Shown here in pieces: positions 38,085 through 52,328 of a stretch of 64,000 nt of DNA. A program made the translations under genes and the position numbers. Location of the stretch: NCBI RefSeq assembly GCF_000341105.1, contig NZ_ANBB01000059.1, forward strand, positions 32,794-96,793, written 5' to 3'. Position 1 is the stretch's first letter. Every line of letters begins with the position of its first letter. The DNA is from Nocardiopsis potens DSM 45234 (GTDB lineage: Bacteria > Actinomycetota > Actinomycetes > Streptosporangiales > Streptosporangiaceae). The notes beneath the pieces are model-generated. The model worked only from the letters and a program-made list of their open reading frames with translations. It did no database searches and was not told the DNA's origin.

Positions 38085-39215
38085 TTGTACGTTTCCCATC
38101 TCCAGCTGGCCGACTTCCGCTGCTACGAGTCGGTGCACCTGGAGTTCGAGCCCGGGATCAGCACCTTCGTGGGTCCCAACGGCCAGGGCAAGACCAACCT
38201 GGTCGAGGCGGTCGGCTACGTCGCCACCCTGGGCAGCCACCGGGTCTCCGGCGACGCCCCGCTGGTCCGCCGGGGCGCGGAGCGGGCGGTGGTCCGCTCC
38301 GCGGTGGTCCGGGACGGCCGGCGCGCCGTCGTCGAGCTGGAGATCAACCCCGGCCGGGCCAACCGCGCGCGGCTGAACCGGGCCCCGGCCACCCGCCCCC
38401 GCGAGGTGCTGGGGGTGCTGCGCACGGTGCTCTTCGCCCCGGAGGACCTGGCCCTGGTCAAGGGCGACCCCGGCGACCGCCGCCGGTTCCTGGACGAGCT
38501 GCTGGTGGCGCGGGCGCCCCGGTTCGCCGGGGTCCGCGCCGACTACGAGCGGGTGCTCAAGCAGCGCAACGCCCTGCTCAAGTCGGCCTCCGCGCGCTAT
38601 CTCAAGCGCCAGGAGGTGGACCTGTCCACCCTGGACGTGTGGAGCGAGCACCTGGCGGTCAACGGGGCCGAGCTGCTCGCCGCCCGGATCGCGCTCACCG
38701 CCGAGCTGCAGCCGCTGGTCGCCAAGGCCTACTCCGAGCTGGCCGGCTCGGGCGGCGCCCCGGTGCTGCGCTACCGCAGCTCGGCGGCGGCGGAGGGGGC
38801 CGAGCCGCCGGCCGACCGGGAGCGGCTGGTCGCGCTGCTCCGCTCCGCCATGGAGGACTCCCGCCACCAGGAGCTGCAGCGCGGGATCAGCCTGGTCGGC
38901 CCGCACCGGGACGAGCTGGTGCTCTCCCTGGACGACATGCCCGCCAAGGGCTACGCCAGCCAGGGCGAGTCCTGGTCCTACGCGCTCTCGCTGCGGCTGG
39001 CCGCCTTCGAGCTGCTCCGCGCGGACGGCGACGACCCGGTGCTCATCCTCGACGACGTCTTCTCCGAGCTGGACGCCGAGCGCCGCCGCCGGCTGGCCGA
39101 GCACGTCCGCCACTGCGAGCAGGTGCTGGTCAGCGCCGCCGTCCCGGAGGACATCCCGGCCGAGCTGCACGGCGCCCGGTTCCGGGTGCGGGACGGGGAG
39201 GTCGAGCGTGCCTGA
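38085..39215 (+). CDS. recF: DNA replication and repair protein RecF
   Basis: A 376-residue SMC-like ATPase that helps load RecA at gaps. It begins [20 protein letters not shown] and has Walker [17 protein letters not shown]. The C-terminal signature is in [18 protein letters not shown]. The start is TTG 38085 with GGGAG upstream, a less common start codon. The stop overlaps the DciA-family gene by 8 nt. Confidence 0.95.
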   Translation: MYVSHLQLADFRCYESVHLEFEPGISTFVGPNGQGKTNLVEAVGYVATLGSHRVSGDAPLVRRGAERAVVRSAVVRDGRRAVVELEINPGRANRARLNRAPATRPREVLGVLRTVLFAPEDLALVKGDPGDRRRFLDELLVARAPRFAGVRADYERVLKQRNALLKSASARYLKRQEVDLSTLDVWSEHLAVNGAELLAARIALTAELQPLVAKAYSELAGSGGAPVLRYRSSAAAEGAEPPADRERLVALLRSAMEDSRHQELQRGISLVGPHRDELVLSLDDMPAKGYASQGESWSYALSLRLAAFELLRADGDDPVLILDDVFSELDAERRRRLAEHVRHCEQVLVSAAVPEDIPAELHGARFRVRDGEVERA

Positions 39216-39669
39216 CCGGCCGGAGGAGCCCGCCGCGCCCACCGGGATCGAACTGGCCCGGCAGGCGCTGGCCCAGGCGCGCGCCGCGGCCAAGGAGCGC
39301 GGCGCCTCCCCCGGCGGGCCGCCCCGGCGGGCCCGCGGCGGCCGGATCCGGTCGCGGCGCGAGCCGCAGATGTTCGGCGACGCGGTCCGGGCCTGGCTGG
39401 CCGAGCGCGGCTGGCAGGAGGAGATCGCCATCGGCGGGGTCTTCGGCCGCTGGCACGAGATCGTCGGCGACTACAACGCCCGGCACCTGCACCCGGTCTC
39501 CTACGAGTCGGGCGAGCTGGTCGTCGCGGCGGACTCGGCGACCATGGCGGCCCAGGCCCGGACCATGGTCCGCGACCTGGTGCGCAGGCTCAACGAGGAG
39601 CTGGGCCACGGCACCGTGCACAGCATCAAGGTCCAGGGGCCCGGCCGCCGCCGGCCCCGCACCAGGTGA
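39208..39669 (+). CDS. DUF721/DciA-family protein, likely helicase-loader
   Basis: A 153-residue protein starting at GTG 39208 inside the end of recF. The basic, Pro-rich N-terminus of about 55 residues leads to a KH-like domain. That domain includes [19 protein letters not shown] and [20 protein letters not shown], the conserved core of DciA/DUF721. DciA family members recruit or load replicative helicase DnaB where DnaC or DnaI is absent (family knowledge). The position next to recF and gyrB is the one shown in Mycobacterium (Rv0004). Confidence 0.88.
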   Translation: MPDRPEEPAAPTGIELARQALAQARAAAKERGASPGGPPRRARGGRIRSRREPQMFGDAVRAWLAERGWQEEIAIGGVFGRWHEIVGDYNARHLHPVSYESGELVVAADSATMAAQARTMVRDLVRRLNEELGHGTVHSIKVQGPGRRRPRTR

Positions 39670-41945
<2,276 letters not shown>

Positions 41946-41997
41946 CCCCGCGCGACACGACGTCAGCGAAGGACTCACCAGAAAGGTTCGACATCCA

Positions 41998-44589
<2,592 letters not shown>

Positions 44590-44618
44590 CGAGGTGCCCC
44601 GCGGGGCTAACGTGGTGT

Positions 44619-44649
44619 GCGGAGGGTGCGGCCGAGGCCGCCCCTCCGC
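44619..44649 (+). terminator. Hairpin after gyrA
   Basis: A GC stem of 14 bp with one bulged base (44619-44633 with 44636-44649) 30 nt after gyrA; no T run. Confidence 0.55.
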
Positions 44650-44715
44650 GCGCTGTAGCGCGACCCCCGCACCGTCCCCCTTTTTCCACCCGCCAACGGA
44701 AAGTCCAACGGTAAC

Positions 44716-45318
44716 GTGGCTATGTCGGACAAGACGAAAGAAGACTCCGAGGCCGTGCCGGCCCCGGAAGCGGAGGCTGCTGAGCCGGAGTCGGCTGAGC
44801 CGGCCGAGTCGAAGCAGGAGGGGCAGGGGGAGCCCATGGCGGCACCGTCATCGGACGAGAGCAGGCCCGCACCCGGCCCGGCGGCCAAGGCGCCCAAGGC
44901 GGCCGGCAAAGGGTCCGGCAAGGCGGCCAAGGCCGTCAAGGCGACCCGGAAGGCGCACCTGAGCGTCAGCCGGATCGAGCCCTGGTCGGTGATGAAGTTC
45001 AGCTTCGTCATCTCGCTGGTCTGCTTCATCGTGCTCTTCGTCGCGGTGGCCGTCGTCTACGCGATCCTGTCCGGCCTCGGCGTCTTCGACGCCCTGGCGG
45101 GCATGCTCACCGCCCTGACCGAGGGCGGCGAGGGCGAGGAGGTCCCGATCGACCCGGCGAGCTGGTTCTCCCCGGCCCGGGTGCTGGGCTACACCGGCCT
45201 GATCGGGGCGCTGAACATCGTGCTGATCACGGCGCTGTCCACGGTCGCCGCGATGCTCTACAACCTCGCCGCGGACCTGGTCGGCGGCATCGACGTCACC
45301 CTCACCGAGTCGGAGTGA
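44716..45318 (+). CDS. DUF3566 two-TM membrane protein
   Basis: A 200-residue protein. About the first 80 residues are acidic then Lys/Ala-rich and presumably cytoplasmic. The DUF3566 core follows with LSVSRIEPWSVMKFSFVISL and two membrane helices, the second in NIVLITALSTVAAMLYNLAADL. It is the homologue of the gene found after gyrA in Mycobacterium (Rv0007), where it precedes tRNA-Ile as it does here. GTG 44716 and ATG 44722 are both possible starts. Envelope role is suspected, but function is unknown. Confidence 0.85.
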   Translation: MAMSDKTKEDSEAVPAPEAEAAEPESAEPAESKQEGQGEPMAAPSSDESRPAPGPAAKAPKAAGKGSGKAAKAVKATRKAHLSVSRIEPWSVMKFSFVISLVCFIVLFVAVAVVYAILSGLGVFDALAGMLTALTEGGEGEEVPIDPASWFSPARVLGYTGLIGALNIVLITALSTVAAMLYNLAADLVGGIDVTLTESE

Positions 45319-45492
45319 GGCACCCCTCCCCCGCCCCGGTCCCCCTCCCCCGCGGAGCGGGACCGGGCACCCCCGGGACCGCGCTAGACTGGGTCCCGGA
45401 CAGAGGCCCGCACCGGGCCGCTTCCCCCGCTCCACCGGCGTCATCCGGTTCGCCGGTACCGCCCGGATGCGGTAGAGTTCCACTCGGAACGC

Positions 45493-45566
45493 GGGCGTAT
45501 AGCTCAGTCGGTTAGAGCGCATCCCTGATAAGGATGAGGCCCCAGGTTCAAGTCCTGGTACGCCCA
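45493..45566 (+). tRNA. ileT: tRNA-Ile (anticodon GAT)
   Basis: A 74-nt cloverleaf: acceptor GGGCGTA pairs with TACGCCC, D-arm AGCTCAGTCGGTTAGAGC, anticodon loop CTGATAA with GAT at 45537-45539, T-arm GGTTCAAGTCC. CCA is not encoded, so the CCA-adding enzyme is needed. It follows the DUF3566 gene as in other actinobacterial origin regions. Confidence 0.97.
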
Positions 45567-45572
45567 CCCGCG

Positions 45573-45598
45573 AAAAGGCTCCCGTACGGGGGCCTTTT
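45573..45598 (+). terminator. Terminator after tRNA-Ile
   Basis: AAAAGGC pairs with GCCTTTT around a stem-loop containing CCCGTACGGG, immediately 3' of the tRNA, followed by TCTC. Confidence 0.85.
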
Positions 45599-45675
45599 CT
45601 CATGCCCGCGACCAGGGCCGCCCCCCCGGCGCCGCCGGGCGACCGGGGCGGGGCCGCGGCTCCGCGGAGGAGGGG

Positions 45676-46194
45676 TCACTCCACCGCGTAGGCCAGGACG
45701 TGCACGGCGGCGGTGTCCTCGTCCGGGTAGAGCACCAGTACCTCCCGCTGCACCTTGCCCGCCTCCGGTTCGGCGCCCCGGCAGTGCACGCTGCCGTCGA
45801 CGGTTTCGGCCTCGTCCATGCCGAAGGTTTCGAGCAGGTCCGCGCCGGGCCCCTCGGGGTCGGGGTAGATGCCCATGCCCGGCGCGGTGCAGAACGCCTC
45901 GACGCGGTCGGGGGCGGTGGTGAAGGTCGCCTCCAGGACGTAGCCGAGCTCGCCCTCGTCGGGGCGCGGCGCGTCCTCGTCGGGCGTCTCGCCGTTCTCG
46001 GTGAGGGTGAAACCGGCGGCGTCTTCGGGGAGTTCGAGCCCGGTGACCTGGGTGATGCGCTCCTCGTCGCCGACCGGCGAAGGGGCGGAGGGGGAAGGGG
46101 ACGGCTCCTCGTCGCCGGAGGGGGTGCCGCCGCAGGCGGTGAGCGCCAGCGACGCCGCCAGGATCGGCGGAGCGAGGACGAACGGGCGGCGCAA
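45676..46194 (-). CDS. Putative lipoprotein of unknown function
   Basis: A 172-residue protein with signal MRRPFVLAPPILAASLALTA and lipobox LTAC (Cys21), so likely lipid-anchored outside the membrane. After a Ser/Pro linker (SPSPSAPSPV) comes an acidic domain of about 130 residues with two Cys (EAFCTAP and GSVHCRG) that may pair. The domain is not one I recognise. It is 43 bp downstream of the Flp-leader protein gene and probably in the same operon. Confidence 0.78.
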   Translation of the reverse strand: MRRPFVLAPPILAASLALTACGGTPSGDEEPSPSPSAPSPVGDEERITQVTGLELPEDAAGFTLTENGETPDEDAPRPDEGELGYVLEATFTTAPDRVEAFCTAPGMGIYPDPEGPGADLLETFGMDEAETVDGSVHCRGAEPEAGKVQREVLVLYPDEDTAAVHVLAYAVE

Positions 46195-46237
46195 GGCTCA
46201 CTCTCCTTCGTGACGGCGGTGCTTCCCCGGGGGCGGG

Positions 46238-47317
46238 TCAGCCCACGGTACCTTCGGTGAACTGGGTGGTCCCCCGGCCCTGGACCCAGAACTCCTGGGC
46301 CATGCCGCGCAGGTGCAGGCTGGACAGCTCCTTCTCGGAGTAGGTCGCCCCGGTGATGGCCTCGCCCTCGGAGTCCCGGTCCCAGTTGTAGTACTTCTTG
46401 ATCTCCGGCTGGGTCTTGGCGACGTACTTCCACTCCCCGCCCGGCTCGTCCGGGGGGTAGACGTCGACCTGCCCCACCTGGCTGTAGCCGAAGCTGCCCA
46501 GCCCCCGCCACCAGTCGCCGCCGTACATGGGCTCGGCGGTCCCGGGCTTCCGGCCCCAGGTGTTGTACTCCGTCCGCACCGGGATCGTCACCGGGCCGTC
46601 GCCGGGCCCGATCCCCTCCTCCTTGGCCTTGGCGACGGCCGCCCGGCCCACTTCGCCCTGGTCCTTTCCGAACTGCTCCTTGAACGCGGGGACCTCCTCC
46701 ATGAAGTCGTCCACGTCCATCTCGTAGTCCTCGCCCGAGTTGTCGAGGTAGTGCTCGAGCAGCTTCCCGGCCTGCGGAGAGGGGCCGGCCTGAGCGGCCT
46801 TCGCGTGGATCAGGGCCTCTGTGGCCACGTCCATGTCCCGCCGCTCCTCCGGGCATATCCCCCCGCTCATTCCGCGGACGAACCAGTTGCAGTCGGCCTT
46901 CTTCGAACCCCACTCCATCGCGGAGTCCAGGGCCGCCACGTCGTCGTAGTGGATGGGGTAGGAGGGGATCTGCCCGAAATCGAGCGATTCCGCGGGGCCG
47001 ACCTCGCCCAGGCCGTCGGAGCCGTAGGGGTCGGACGGCTCGGGCGGCACGTGCATCGGGCGCACGTCGCCGAGCTCGTCCGAGCCGTCCTGCCCCTCGC
47101 CGCCCCCGCCGCCGGCGGCCGTGCCGGTGCCGTCGCACTCCGCGCGGCCTTCGGTCCCGTCTTCGATGCAGCTCAGGCCGGCGTCGAAGAGTCCGGTGAC
47201 CCGCTCGGGCACGTCGAAGGTGAAGACCGTCGCGGTGATCGCGGCCACCACCAGCAGTCCGGCCGCGTATTCGGTCGCGGACGCGCCCCGGTCGGCAGAA
47301 GAAGGGGTCCGGAGCAT
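46238..47317 (-). CDS. Large protein with Flp/TadE-like leader and unknown C-terminal domain
   Basis: A 359-residue protein. The N-terminus MLRTPSSADRGASATEYAAG then LLVVAAITATVF resembles a class III prepilin: a short basic leader, G/A before the Glu five residues on, and one hydrophobic helix. Mature pilins of this class are about 50-70 residues, so some 300 extra residues follow. They include SCIEDGTEGRAECDG, a Gly-rich linker, and a C-terminal part with RTEYNTWGRK, YYNWDRDSEG and LHLRGMAQEFWVQG. I recall similar endings in secreted actinobacterial proteins of uncertain function. No tad ATPase or prepilin peptidase lies in the window. The ATG at 47317 is chosen; longer frame is noise. The lipoprotein gene follows. 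Confidence 0.72.
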   Translation of the reverse strand: MLRTPSSADRGASATEYAAGLLVVAAITATVFTFDVPERVTGLFDAGLSCIEDGTEGRAECDGTGTAAGGGGGEGQDGSDELGDVRPMHVPPEPSDPYGSDGLGEVGPAESLDFGQIPSYPIHYDDVAALDSAMEWGSKKADCNWFVRGMSGGICPEERRDMDVATEALIHAKAAQAGPSPQAGKLLEHYLDNSGEDYEMDVDDFMEEVPAFKEQFGKDQGEVGRAAVAKAKEEGIGPGDGPVTIPVRTEYNTWGRKPGTAEPMYGGDWWRGLGSFGYSQVGQVDVYPPDEPGGEWKYVAKTQPEIKKYYNWDRDSEGEAITGATYSEKELSSLHLRGMAQEFWVQGRGTTQFTEGTVG

Positions 47318-47618
47318 GGATTTCCTCGATTCCGCCGCGATCGTCCCCGGTGAGTACGGGGGAACGCTATGCGGGGTCCTCCCCGGGCGTCTTGAGCCTC
47401 CGGACCCAACGGGCGCACGGGAGAGGACCCAGGGGCCTCCGGTGTTCCCGGGGCCGCGTTCCCGGCCGGCCGCGCGGAGCGGCGCGGTCCGGCCGGGGTG
47501 GGCCGGCGGCCACTCCGGGGGTGGCCTCCGCCCCACCCCGGGGTCGGGCCCCAGGGCCAGGGACTCCGGCGCCCCTTCTCCGTAGCGTCGGAGGCCGGCG
47601 AACCCACGGAGGAATGAG
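47318..47618. other. Divergent intergenic region
   Basis: About 300 bp between divergent genes; very GC-rich. One hairpin (GGCCAC at 47508-47513 with GTGGCC at 47521-47526). I see no clear promoter elements. Confidence 0.45.
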
Positions 47619-49559
47619 ATGTGGCGATCGATCGGCCGGTCCGCGTCCGCGCTCGGAGCCGTACTGGTGCTCGCCGCCGGTGCCGGGCCGGCCGCGGCGG
47701 AGGAGGACCCCGGGCCGCCCCGGGTCGACGAGGAGGGCGTCCGGGCGTTCCTGGACCGGCGGGTGCCGGAGCTGCTGGAGGAGTTCGACGTGCCCGGCGC
47801 GGCGGTGTCCGTGGTCGCCGGGGGCGAGCAGGTCTTCGCGCAGGGGTACGGCGTCGCGGACCTGGAGACGGGGGAGCCGGTGGTCGCCGAGGAGGCGGCG
47901 TTCCCCACCGCGTCGGTGGCGAAGAGCTTCACCGCGCTGGCGGTGCTGCGGCTGGCCGAGGAGGGCCGGCTCGACCTGCACGCCGACGTGAACGGGTACC
48001 TGCCGGAGGACCTGCGCATCGACGACGCCTACCCCGGCGACCCGGTCACCCTGCACCACCTGCTCACCCACACCGCCGGGCTGGAGGAGGCCGTGGTCGG
48101 GACGGCGGTGTCCGACTACGCCGAGGAGTCCGCCGCCGAGCGGCTCCGCACGGTGCCGAAGCCGGACCGGGTCGAACCGCCGGGCCGGTTCAGCGCCTAC
48201 TCGAACTACGGGTACGACCTGCTCGGCGTCGTCGTGGAGGAGGCCGAGGGGAAGCCCTTCGCCGACGCCGCCCGGGAGCTGGTGTTCGAACCGCTCGGGA
48301 TGGACCGCAGCGCCTTCACCGACGGGGCGGACGCCGCCGAGCGGTTCCCGGTGCCCACCCTGTACCGGATGACCCCGGACGGGAACGCCCCGGACCGCGG
48401 CCCGGTGCTCGCCGCCGAGCCCGCGGGCGGCGCCTTCGCCCCGGTCACCGACATGTCCCGGTTCATGCTCGCGCTGCTCGGCGGCGGCGAGCTGGACGGG
48501 GAGCGGGTGCTGCCCGCCGGGGCGGTCGAGGCGATGCTGGACCGGCAGGCCGCCAACGAGCCCCGGCTCACCGGGAGCGGGTACGGGACCTGGGAGCGGT
48601 CCGCCGGCTCCCCGCGCACGGTGGGGCACGGGGGCGACCTGGGCGGCCTGCACACCGAGTACGCCCTGGTCCCCGAGGAGGGCGTGGGCGTCTACGTCGC
48701 GGTCAACGGGGACGGCGACGGCGACGACCCGATCAACGACATGCGCGCCCTGGTCGTGCACGACTTCCTGGCCGAGTTCACCGGGGCGGGCACCGACCGG
48801 GCGGACGGGACCGGGGCGGCCGGCGCCGACCCGGACCGCTACACCGGGACCTACGTGACCACCCGGACCAGCAGGGGCGACGCCGCCTCGCTCAAGGTGG
48901 CGCTGGACCAGGTGTCGGTGGTCGAGGACGGCGGCGGGGCGCTGCGCACCGAGAGCCCCGCGCTCCCGGATCGGCGCTGGATCCCGGTGGAGCCGGGGCT
49001 CTACCGGGAGGACGGCGGGAACGGCGGCACCCTGGTGTTCATCGAGGAGGACGGCGCGGTCGCCGGGCTCGGCTTCGACGAGAACCCGACCCAGGCCTAC
49101 CGGCGGGTGCCCTGGTACGGGCAGCCGAACCTGCACCTAGCGGCGGCCGGCGCCGCACTGCCGGTGATGGCCTCCGCCCTGGTGTGGCCGGCGGCCGGCG
49201 CGGTCCGGCGGCTGCGCGGCCGCCGGACCGCGGCACCGCGCGGCTCCCGGGCCGCGCTCCTGGCGGCCGGCCTCGCCGCGGCCGCCTGCACGGGGTTCAC
49301 CGCCTTCGTCGGCTACCTCCTGGTCCGGATCGAGCTGCTGGAGGCGCTGCTGTTCACCGGATCGCCGCTGCTCGTCCTGCCGCTCGCCGCCGCCGTCCCG
49401 CTCGCGGCGGTCGCCGTGGCCGCCGCCGTCCCCGCCTGGCGCCGCGGCTGGTGGAGCAGGCTCGGCCGGGTGCACTACTCGGCCGTGGTGCTCGCCTCGG
49501 CGGTGTTCCTGTCCATCGCCGCCTTCTACGGCCTGGTCTGGTCCCCGGTCCCGGGCTGA
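47619..49559 (+). CDS. Beta-lactamase-family serine hydrolase with C-terminal membrane domain
   Basis: A 646-residue protein with a signal peptide (RSASALGAVLVLAAGAGPAAAE). The class C/beta-lactamase fold occupies about 30-400 with SVAKSF (Ser-x-x-Lys), YSNYG (Tyr-x-Asn) and GHGGDLGG (the KTG-equivalent). A linker leads to about 510-646, which holds four hydrophobic segments. It may act on D-Ala peptides or esters outside the cell; substrate not deducible. The ATG at 47619 is preceded by GGAGGA. Similar architecture occurs in actinobacterial penicillin-binding-like esterases. Monocistronic. Confidence 0.85.
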   Translation: MWRSIGRSASALGAVLVLAAGAGPAAAEEDPGPPRVDEEGVRAFLDRRVPELLEEFDVPGAAVSVVAGGEQVFAQGYGVADLETGEPVVAEEAAFPTASVAKSFTALAVLRLAEEGRLDLHADVNGYLPEDLRIDDAYPGDPVTLHHLLTHTAGLEEAVVGTAVSDYAEESAAERLRTVPKPDRVEPPGRFSAYSNYGYDLLGVVVEEAEGKPFADAARELVFEPLGMDRSAFTDGADAAERFPVPTLYRMTPDGNAPDRGPVLAAEPAGGAFAPVTDMSRFMLALLGGGELDGERVLPAGAVEAMLDRQAANEPRLTGSGYGTWERSAGSPRTVGHGGDLGGLHTEYALVPEEGVGVYVAVNGDGDGDDPINDMRALVVHDFLAEFTGAGTDRADGTGAAGADPDRYTGTYVTTRTSRGDAASLKVALDQVSVVEDGGGALRTESPALPDRRWIPVEPGLYREDGGNGGTLVFIEEDGAVAGLGFDENPTQAYRRVPWYGQPNLHLAAAGAALPVMASALVWPAAGAVRRLRGRRTAAPRGSRAALLAAGLAAAACTGFTAFVGYLLVRIELLEALLFTGSPLLVLPLAAAVPLAAVAVAAAVPAWRRGWWSRLGRVHYSAVVLASAVFLSIAAFYGLVWSPVPG

Positions 49560-49618
49560 CCCGCGCGCCCCGGCCGGGGCCGGCGGGGGCGGGACCCCGC
49601 CCCCGCCGGCCCCGGCGG

Positions 49619-50563
49619 CTACCCGTTCGGGGCGGAGGCCCCGCAGGGCGGTGCGGGCCGCTTCGCGGGGGTCCGGGGCCGGGGGCCGGTGCCGATCAGG
49701 GCGACCGCCGCCGCGCAGACCGCGAGGCCGGCCAGGGACATCGGGCCCGGGACCTGGCCGAACATGGGCCAGGCCCAGAGCATGGTGGTCGGCGGGGTCA
49801 GGTAGAGCAGGGCGGAGACCCGGGTGACGCCGGTGCGGGCCAGCACCGCCCAGTAGAGGCCGTAGCCGCCGAAGGTGGAGAGCACCACGACCCAGGCGAC
49901 CGCGGCCCAGAAGGCCGGGTCGGCGGGCGGGGCCAGGGAGCCGGTGGCGCCGGCCAGCCCGGTGAAGAGCACCGCGGAGACGGCGCACTGCACGGTGAGG
50001 GCGTCGGTGACCGACGCCCGGGGGCGGGTGCGCCGCTCCAGCACCGAGGCGGCGACCAGGGAGAGCATCGCGGCGAGCGGCAGCAGGAAGGCCCAGGCCG
50101 GGGCGGTGCCGCCGGCGGACAGGTCGGAGCCGACCACCAGGGCGACGCCGAGCAGCCCCAGCGCCAGCCCGCCGGCGCGGCGCGGCGTCACCCGCTCCCC
50201 CAGCAGCGGGGCGGCCAGCGCCGCGGCCGCGATCGGCTGCAGGGCGGCGATCAGCGCGCTGGTGCCCGCGGCGACGCCGTGCTCGGCGGCGGCGACCACC
50301 CCGTAGAGGTAGCCGGCCTGGGCCAGCGCGCCGATGCCGGTGTGCAGCGCCAGCTCGCGCGGGGGGATCCGCGGGCGGCGGAGCAGCGCCCAGCCGCCGA
50401 GCACCGCGGTGACGGCGATGAACCGCCAGGCCAGCAGGGTGGTCGCGGAGGCCTCGCCGGTGCCCAGCTCGGCGCCGATGAAGCCGGAGCTCCAGGCGGC
50501 CACGAGCCCGGCGCCGAGCAGGGCGGTGGGGACGGTGCGCGGAAGGGGAGGGGAACGGAACAT
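49619..50563 (-). CDS. EamA-family (DMT) transporter
   Basis: A 314-residue polytopic protein with ten predicted hydrophobic segments in two repeats, the first beginning TALLGAGLVAAWSSGFIGAELG. GTSALIAALQPIAAAALAAPLLGERVTPRR is the second-half EamA signature. It probably exports metabolites or drugs, but the substrate cannot be read from the sequence. The ATG at 50563 (MFRSPPLPRTV) is preferred over the upstream in-frame ATG at 50581. It is divergent from a TetR gene, so likely its target. Confidence 0.87.
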   Translation of the reverse strand: MFRSPPLPRTVPTALLGAGLVAAWSSGFIGAELGTGEASATTLLAWRFIAVTAVLGGWALLRRPRIPPRELALHTGIGALAQAGYLYGVVAAAEHGVAAGTSALIAALQPIAAAALAAPLLGERVTPRRAGGLALGLLGVALVVGSDLSAGGTAPAWAFLLPLAAMLSLVAASVLERRTRPRASVTDALTVQCAVSAVLFTGLAGATGSLAPPADPAFWAAVAWVVVLSTFGGYGLYWAVLARTGVTRVSALLYLTPPTTMLWAWPMFGQVPGPMSLAGLAVCAAAVALIGTGPRPRTPAKRPAPPCGASAPNG

Positions 50564-50579
50564 GCGCCCAAGTAACCAC

Positions 50580-50589
50580 ACCGGTCGGT
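50580..50589. promoter_or_regulatory. Possible TetR operator ACCG-GT-CGGT
   Basis: A short semi-palindrome between the EamA and TetR starts; AT-richer flank (GTATACT). Weak evidence. Confidence 0.4.
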
Positions 50590-50640
50590 ATACTCGCAGT
50601 GCACCCGAAGCACCCCGAGAGCGGAAGCGAGGCAGCGAGG

Positions 50641-51216
50641 ATGACCGCCACCGGAACGGAGCGGCCGCTCACCCCGGCCGGGCGCCGGGTGCTGGACACC
50701 GCGTCCCGGCTCTTCTACGAGCGGGGCATCAACACCGTCGGCATGGACCTCATCGCCGACCAGGCCGGGGTCACCAAGAAGACCGTCTACGACCGGTTCG
50801 GCTCCAAGGACGCGCTGGTCGCCGCCTACCTGGCCGCCCGGGACCGGCGCTGGCGGGCCTGGGTCGGCGAGTACACCGCCGCCGCGGAGGGCCCGCGCGA
50901 GCGGGCGCTGGCCGTCTTCGACGCGCTGGAGGCGTGGATGGAGGGGCTGGACCCGCGGGGCTGCGCCATGGTCAACGCCTGCGTGGAGCTGACCGACCCG
51001 GACCACCCCGGGCTGCGCGTCGCCCACGAGCAGAAGCGGTGGACCCGAGAGCTCTTCCTCGGCCTGGCCGCGGAGGCCGGCGCCGCCGACCCGGAGGAGA
51101 CCGCGGACGCCCTGCTGGTGCTGCACGAGGGGGCGGTGGTCGCATACAACACGGCGGGCGTGCGCACCGCAGTGCGCACCGCCCGCCGCGTCGCCGGGGA
51201 CCTGCTCAGCCGGTGA
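50641..51216 (+). CDS. TetR-family transcriptional regulator
   Basis: A 191-residue regulator. The N-terminal HTH is typical: [20 protein letters not shown] and [27 protein letters not shown]. The C-terminal ligand domain has [11 protein letters not shown]. The start is the ATG at 50641. It is divergent from the EamA transporter gene, with 77 bp between starts and a semi-palindrome there; autoregulation and control of the exporter are likely. Its 3' end overlaps the convergent adenosine deaminase by 11 bp. Confidence 0.92.
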   Translation: MTATGTERPLTPAGRRVLDTASRLFYERGINTVGMDLIADQAGVTKKTVYDRFGSKDALVAAYLAARDRRWRAWVGEYTAAAEGPRERALAVFDALEAWMEGLDPRGCAMVNACVELTDPDHPGLRVAHEQKRWTRELFLGLAAEAGAADPEETADALLVLHEGAVVAYNTAGVRTAVRTARRVAGDLLSR

Positions 51217-52297
51217 GGCCGAGCTCCCGGTAGCCCGGCTTGATGACCTCGTCGATCAGCGCGAGCCGCTCGTCGAAGGGGAGGAACGCCGACTTCATCG
51301 CGTTCAGCGTCAGCCACCGCATGTCGGCCAGGGTGAAGCCGAAGGCGTCGGCCAGCACGCCGAACTCCTTCGACATCGAGGTGCCGCCCATCAGCCGGTT
51401 GTCGGTGTTGACGGTGACCCGGAACCGCAGCCGGCGCAGCAGGTCGATCGGGTGCTCGGCGATGGAGGCGGCCGCCCCGGTCTGCACGTTGGAGGTCGGG
51501 CACATCTCCAGCGGGATCCGCCGGTCGCGCACGTAGGACGCGAGCCGGCCCAGCTTCGCGGTGCCGTCCTCGGCGACCGCGATGTCGTCGGCGATGCGCA
51601 CCCCGTGCCCGAGCCGCTCGGCCCCGCAGTGCTGGATCGCCTCCCAGATGGACGGCAGCCCGAACGCCTCACCCGCGTGGATGGTGAAGTGCGCGTTCTG
51701 CTGCCGCAGGTACTCGAAGGCGTCCAGGTTGCGGGTGGGCGGGAAGCCGGCCTCCGGGCCCGCGATGTCGAACCCGGCCACGCCGGCGTCGCGGTACCGG
51801 ACCGCGAGCTCGGCGATCTCGCCGGCCCGGGCGTTCTGCCGCATCGCGCAGAGCAGGGTCCCGGTCCGGATCGGGGCGCCGGCCGCCGCGGCGCGCCGCT
51901 CCCCCTCCGCGAAACCCTCCTGCACCGCCTCCACGATGGCGTCCAGCGAGAGCCCGCCCTCCTGGAACAGCTCCGGGGCGTAGCGGACCTCGGCGTAGAC
52001 GACCCCGTCGGCGGCCAGGTCCTCGGCGGCCTCGGCGGCCACCCGCACCAGCGCCTCGCGGCTCTGCATCACCCCGACGGTGTGCGAGAACGTCTCCAGG
52101 TACCGCTCCAGCGAACCGGAGTCGGCGGCCTCGGTGAACCAGCGGCCGAGCTCCTCCGGGTCGGTGGCGGGCAGGCCGGTGTAGCCGGCCTCCGCGGCCA
52201 GCTCCACCACGGTCGACGGGCGCAGCCCGCCGTCCAGGTGGTCGTGGAGCAGCACCTTGGGGGCGCGTCGGATCTCTTCGGGGGTCGGGACGTGCAT
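51206..52297 (-). CDS. add: Adenosine deaminase
   Basis: A 363-residue zinc enzyme converting adenosine to inosine. [17 protein letters not shown] carries the first metal-binding His pair; [15 protein letters not shown] has the third His and catalytic Glu; [17 protein letters not shown] has the metal-binding Asp. The length is normal. It is 31 bp downstream of the nucleoside transporter on the same strand, a coherent uptake-and-deaminate operon. The operator-like sites upstream point to LacI-family control. Confidence 0.95.
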   Translation of the reverse strand: MHVPTPEEIRRAPKVLLHDHLDGGLRPSTVVELAAEAGYTGLPATDPEELGRWFTEAADSGSLERYLETFSHTVGVMQSREALVRVAAEAAEDLAADGVVYAEVRYAPELFQEGGLSLDAIVEAVQEGFAEGERRAAAAGAPIRTGTLLCAMRQNARAGEIAELAVRYRDAGVAGFDIAGPEAGFPPTRNLDAFEYLRQQNAHFTIHAGEAFGLPSIWEAIQHCGAERLGHGVRIADDIAVAEDGTAKLGRLASYVRDRRIPLEMCPTSNVQTGAAASIAEHPIDLLRRLRFRVTVNTDNRLMGGTSMSKEFGVLADAFGFTLADMRWLTLNAMKSAFLPFDERLALIDEVIKPGYRELGLTG

Positions 52298-52328
52298 GGG
52301 AGCTTCCTTCTCCGGGCGGGGGCGGGGG

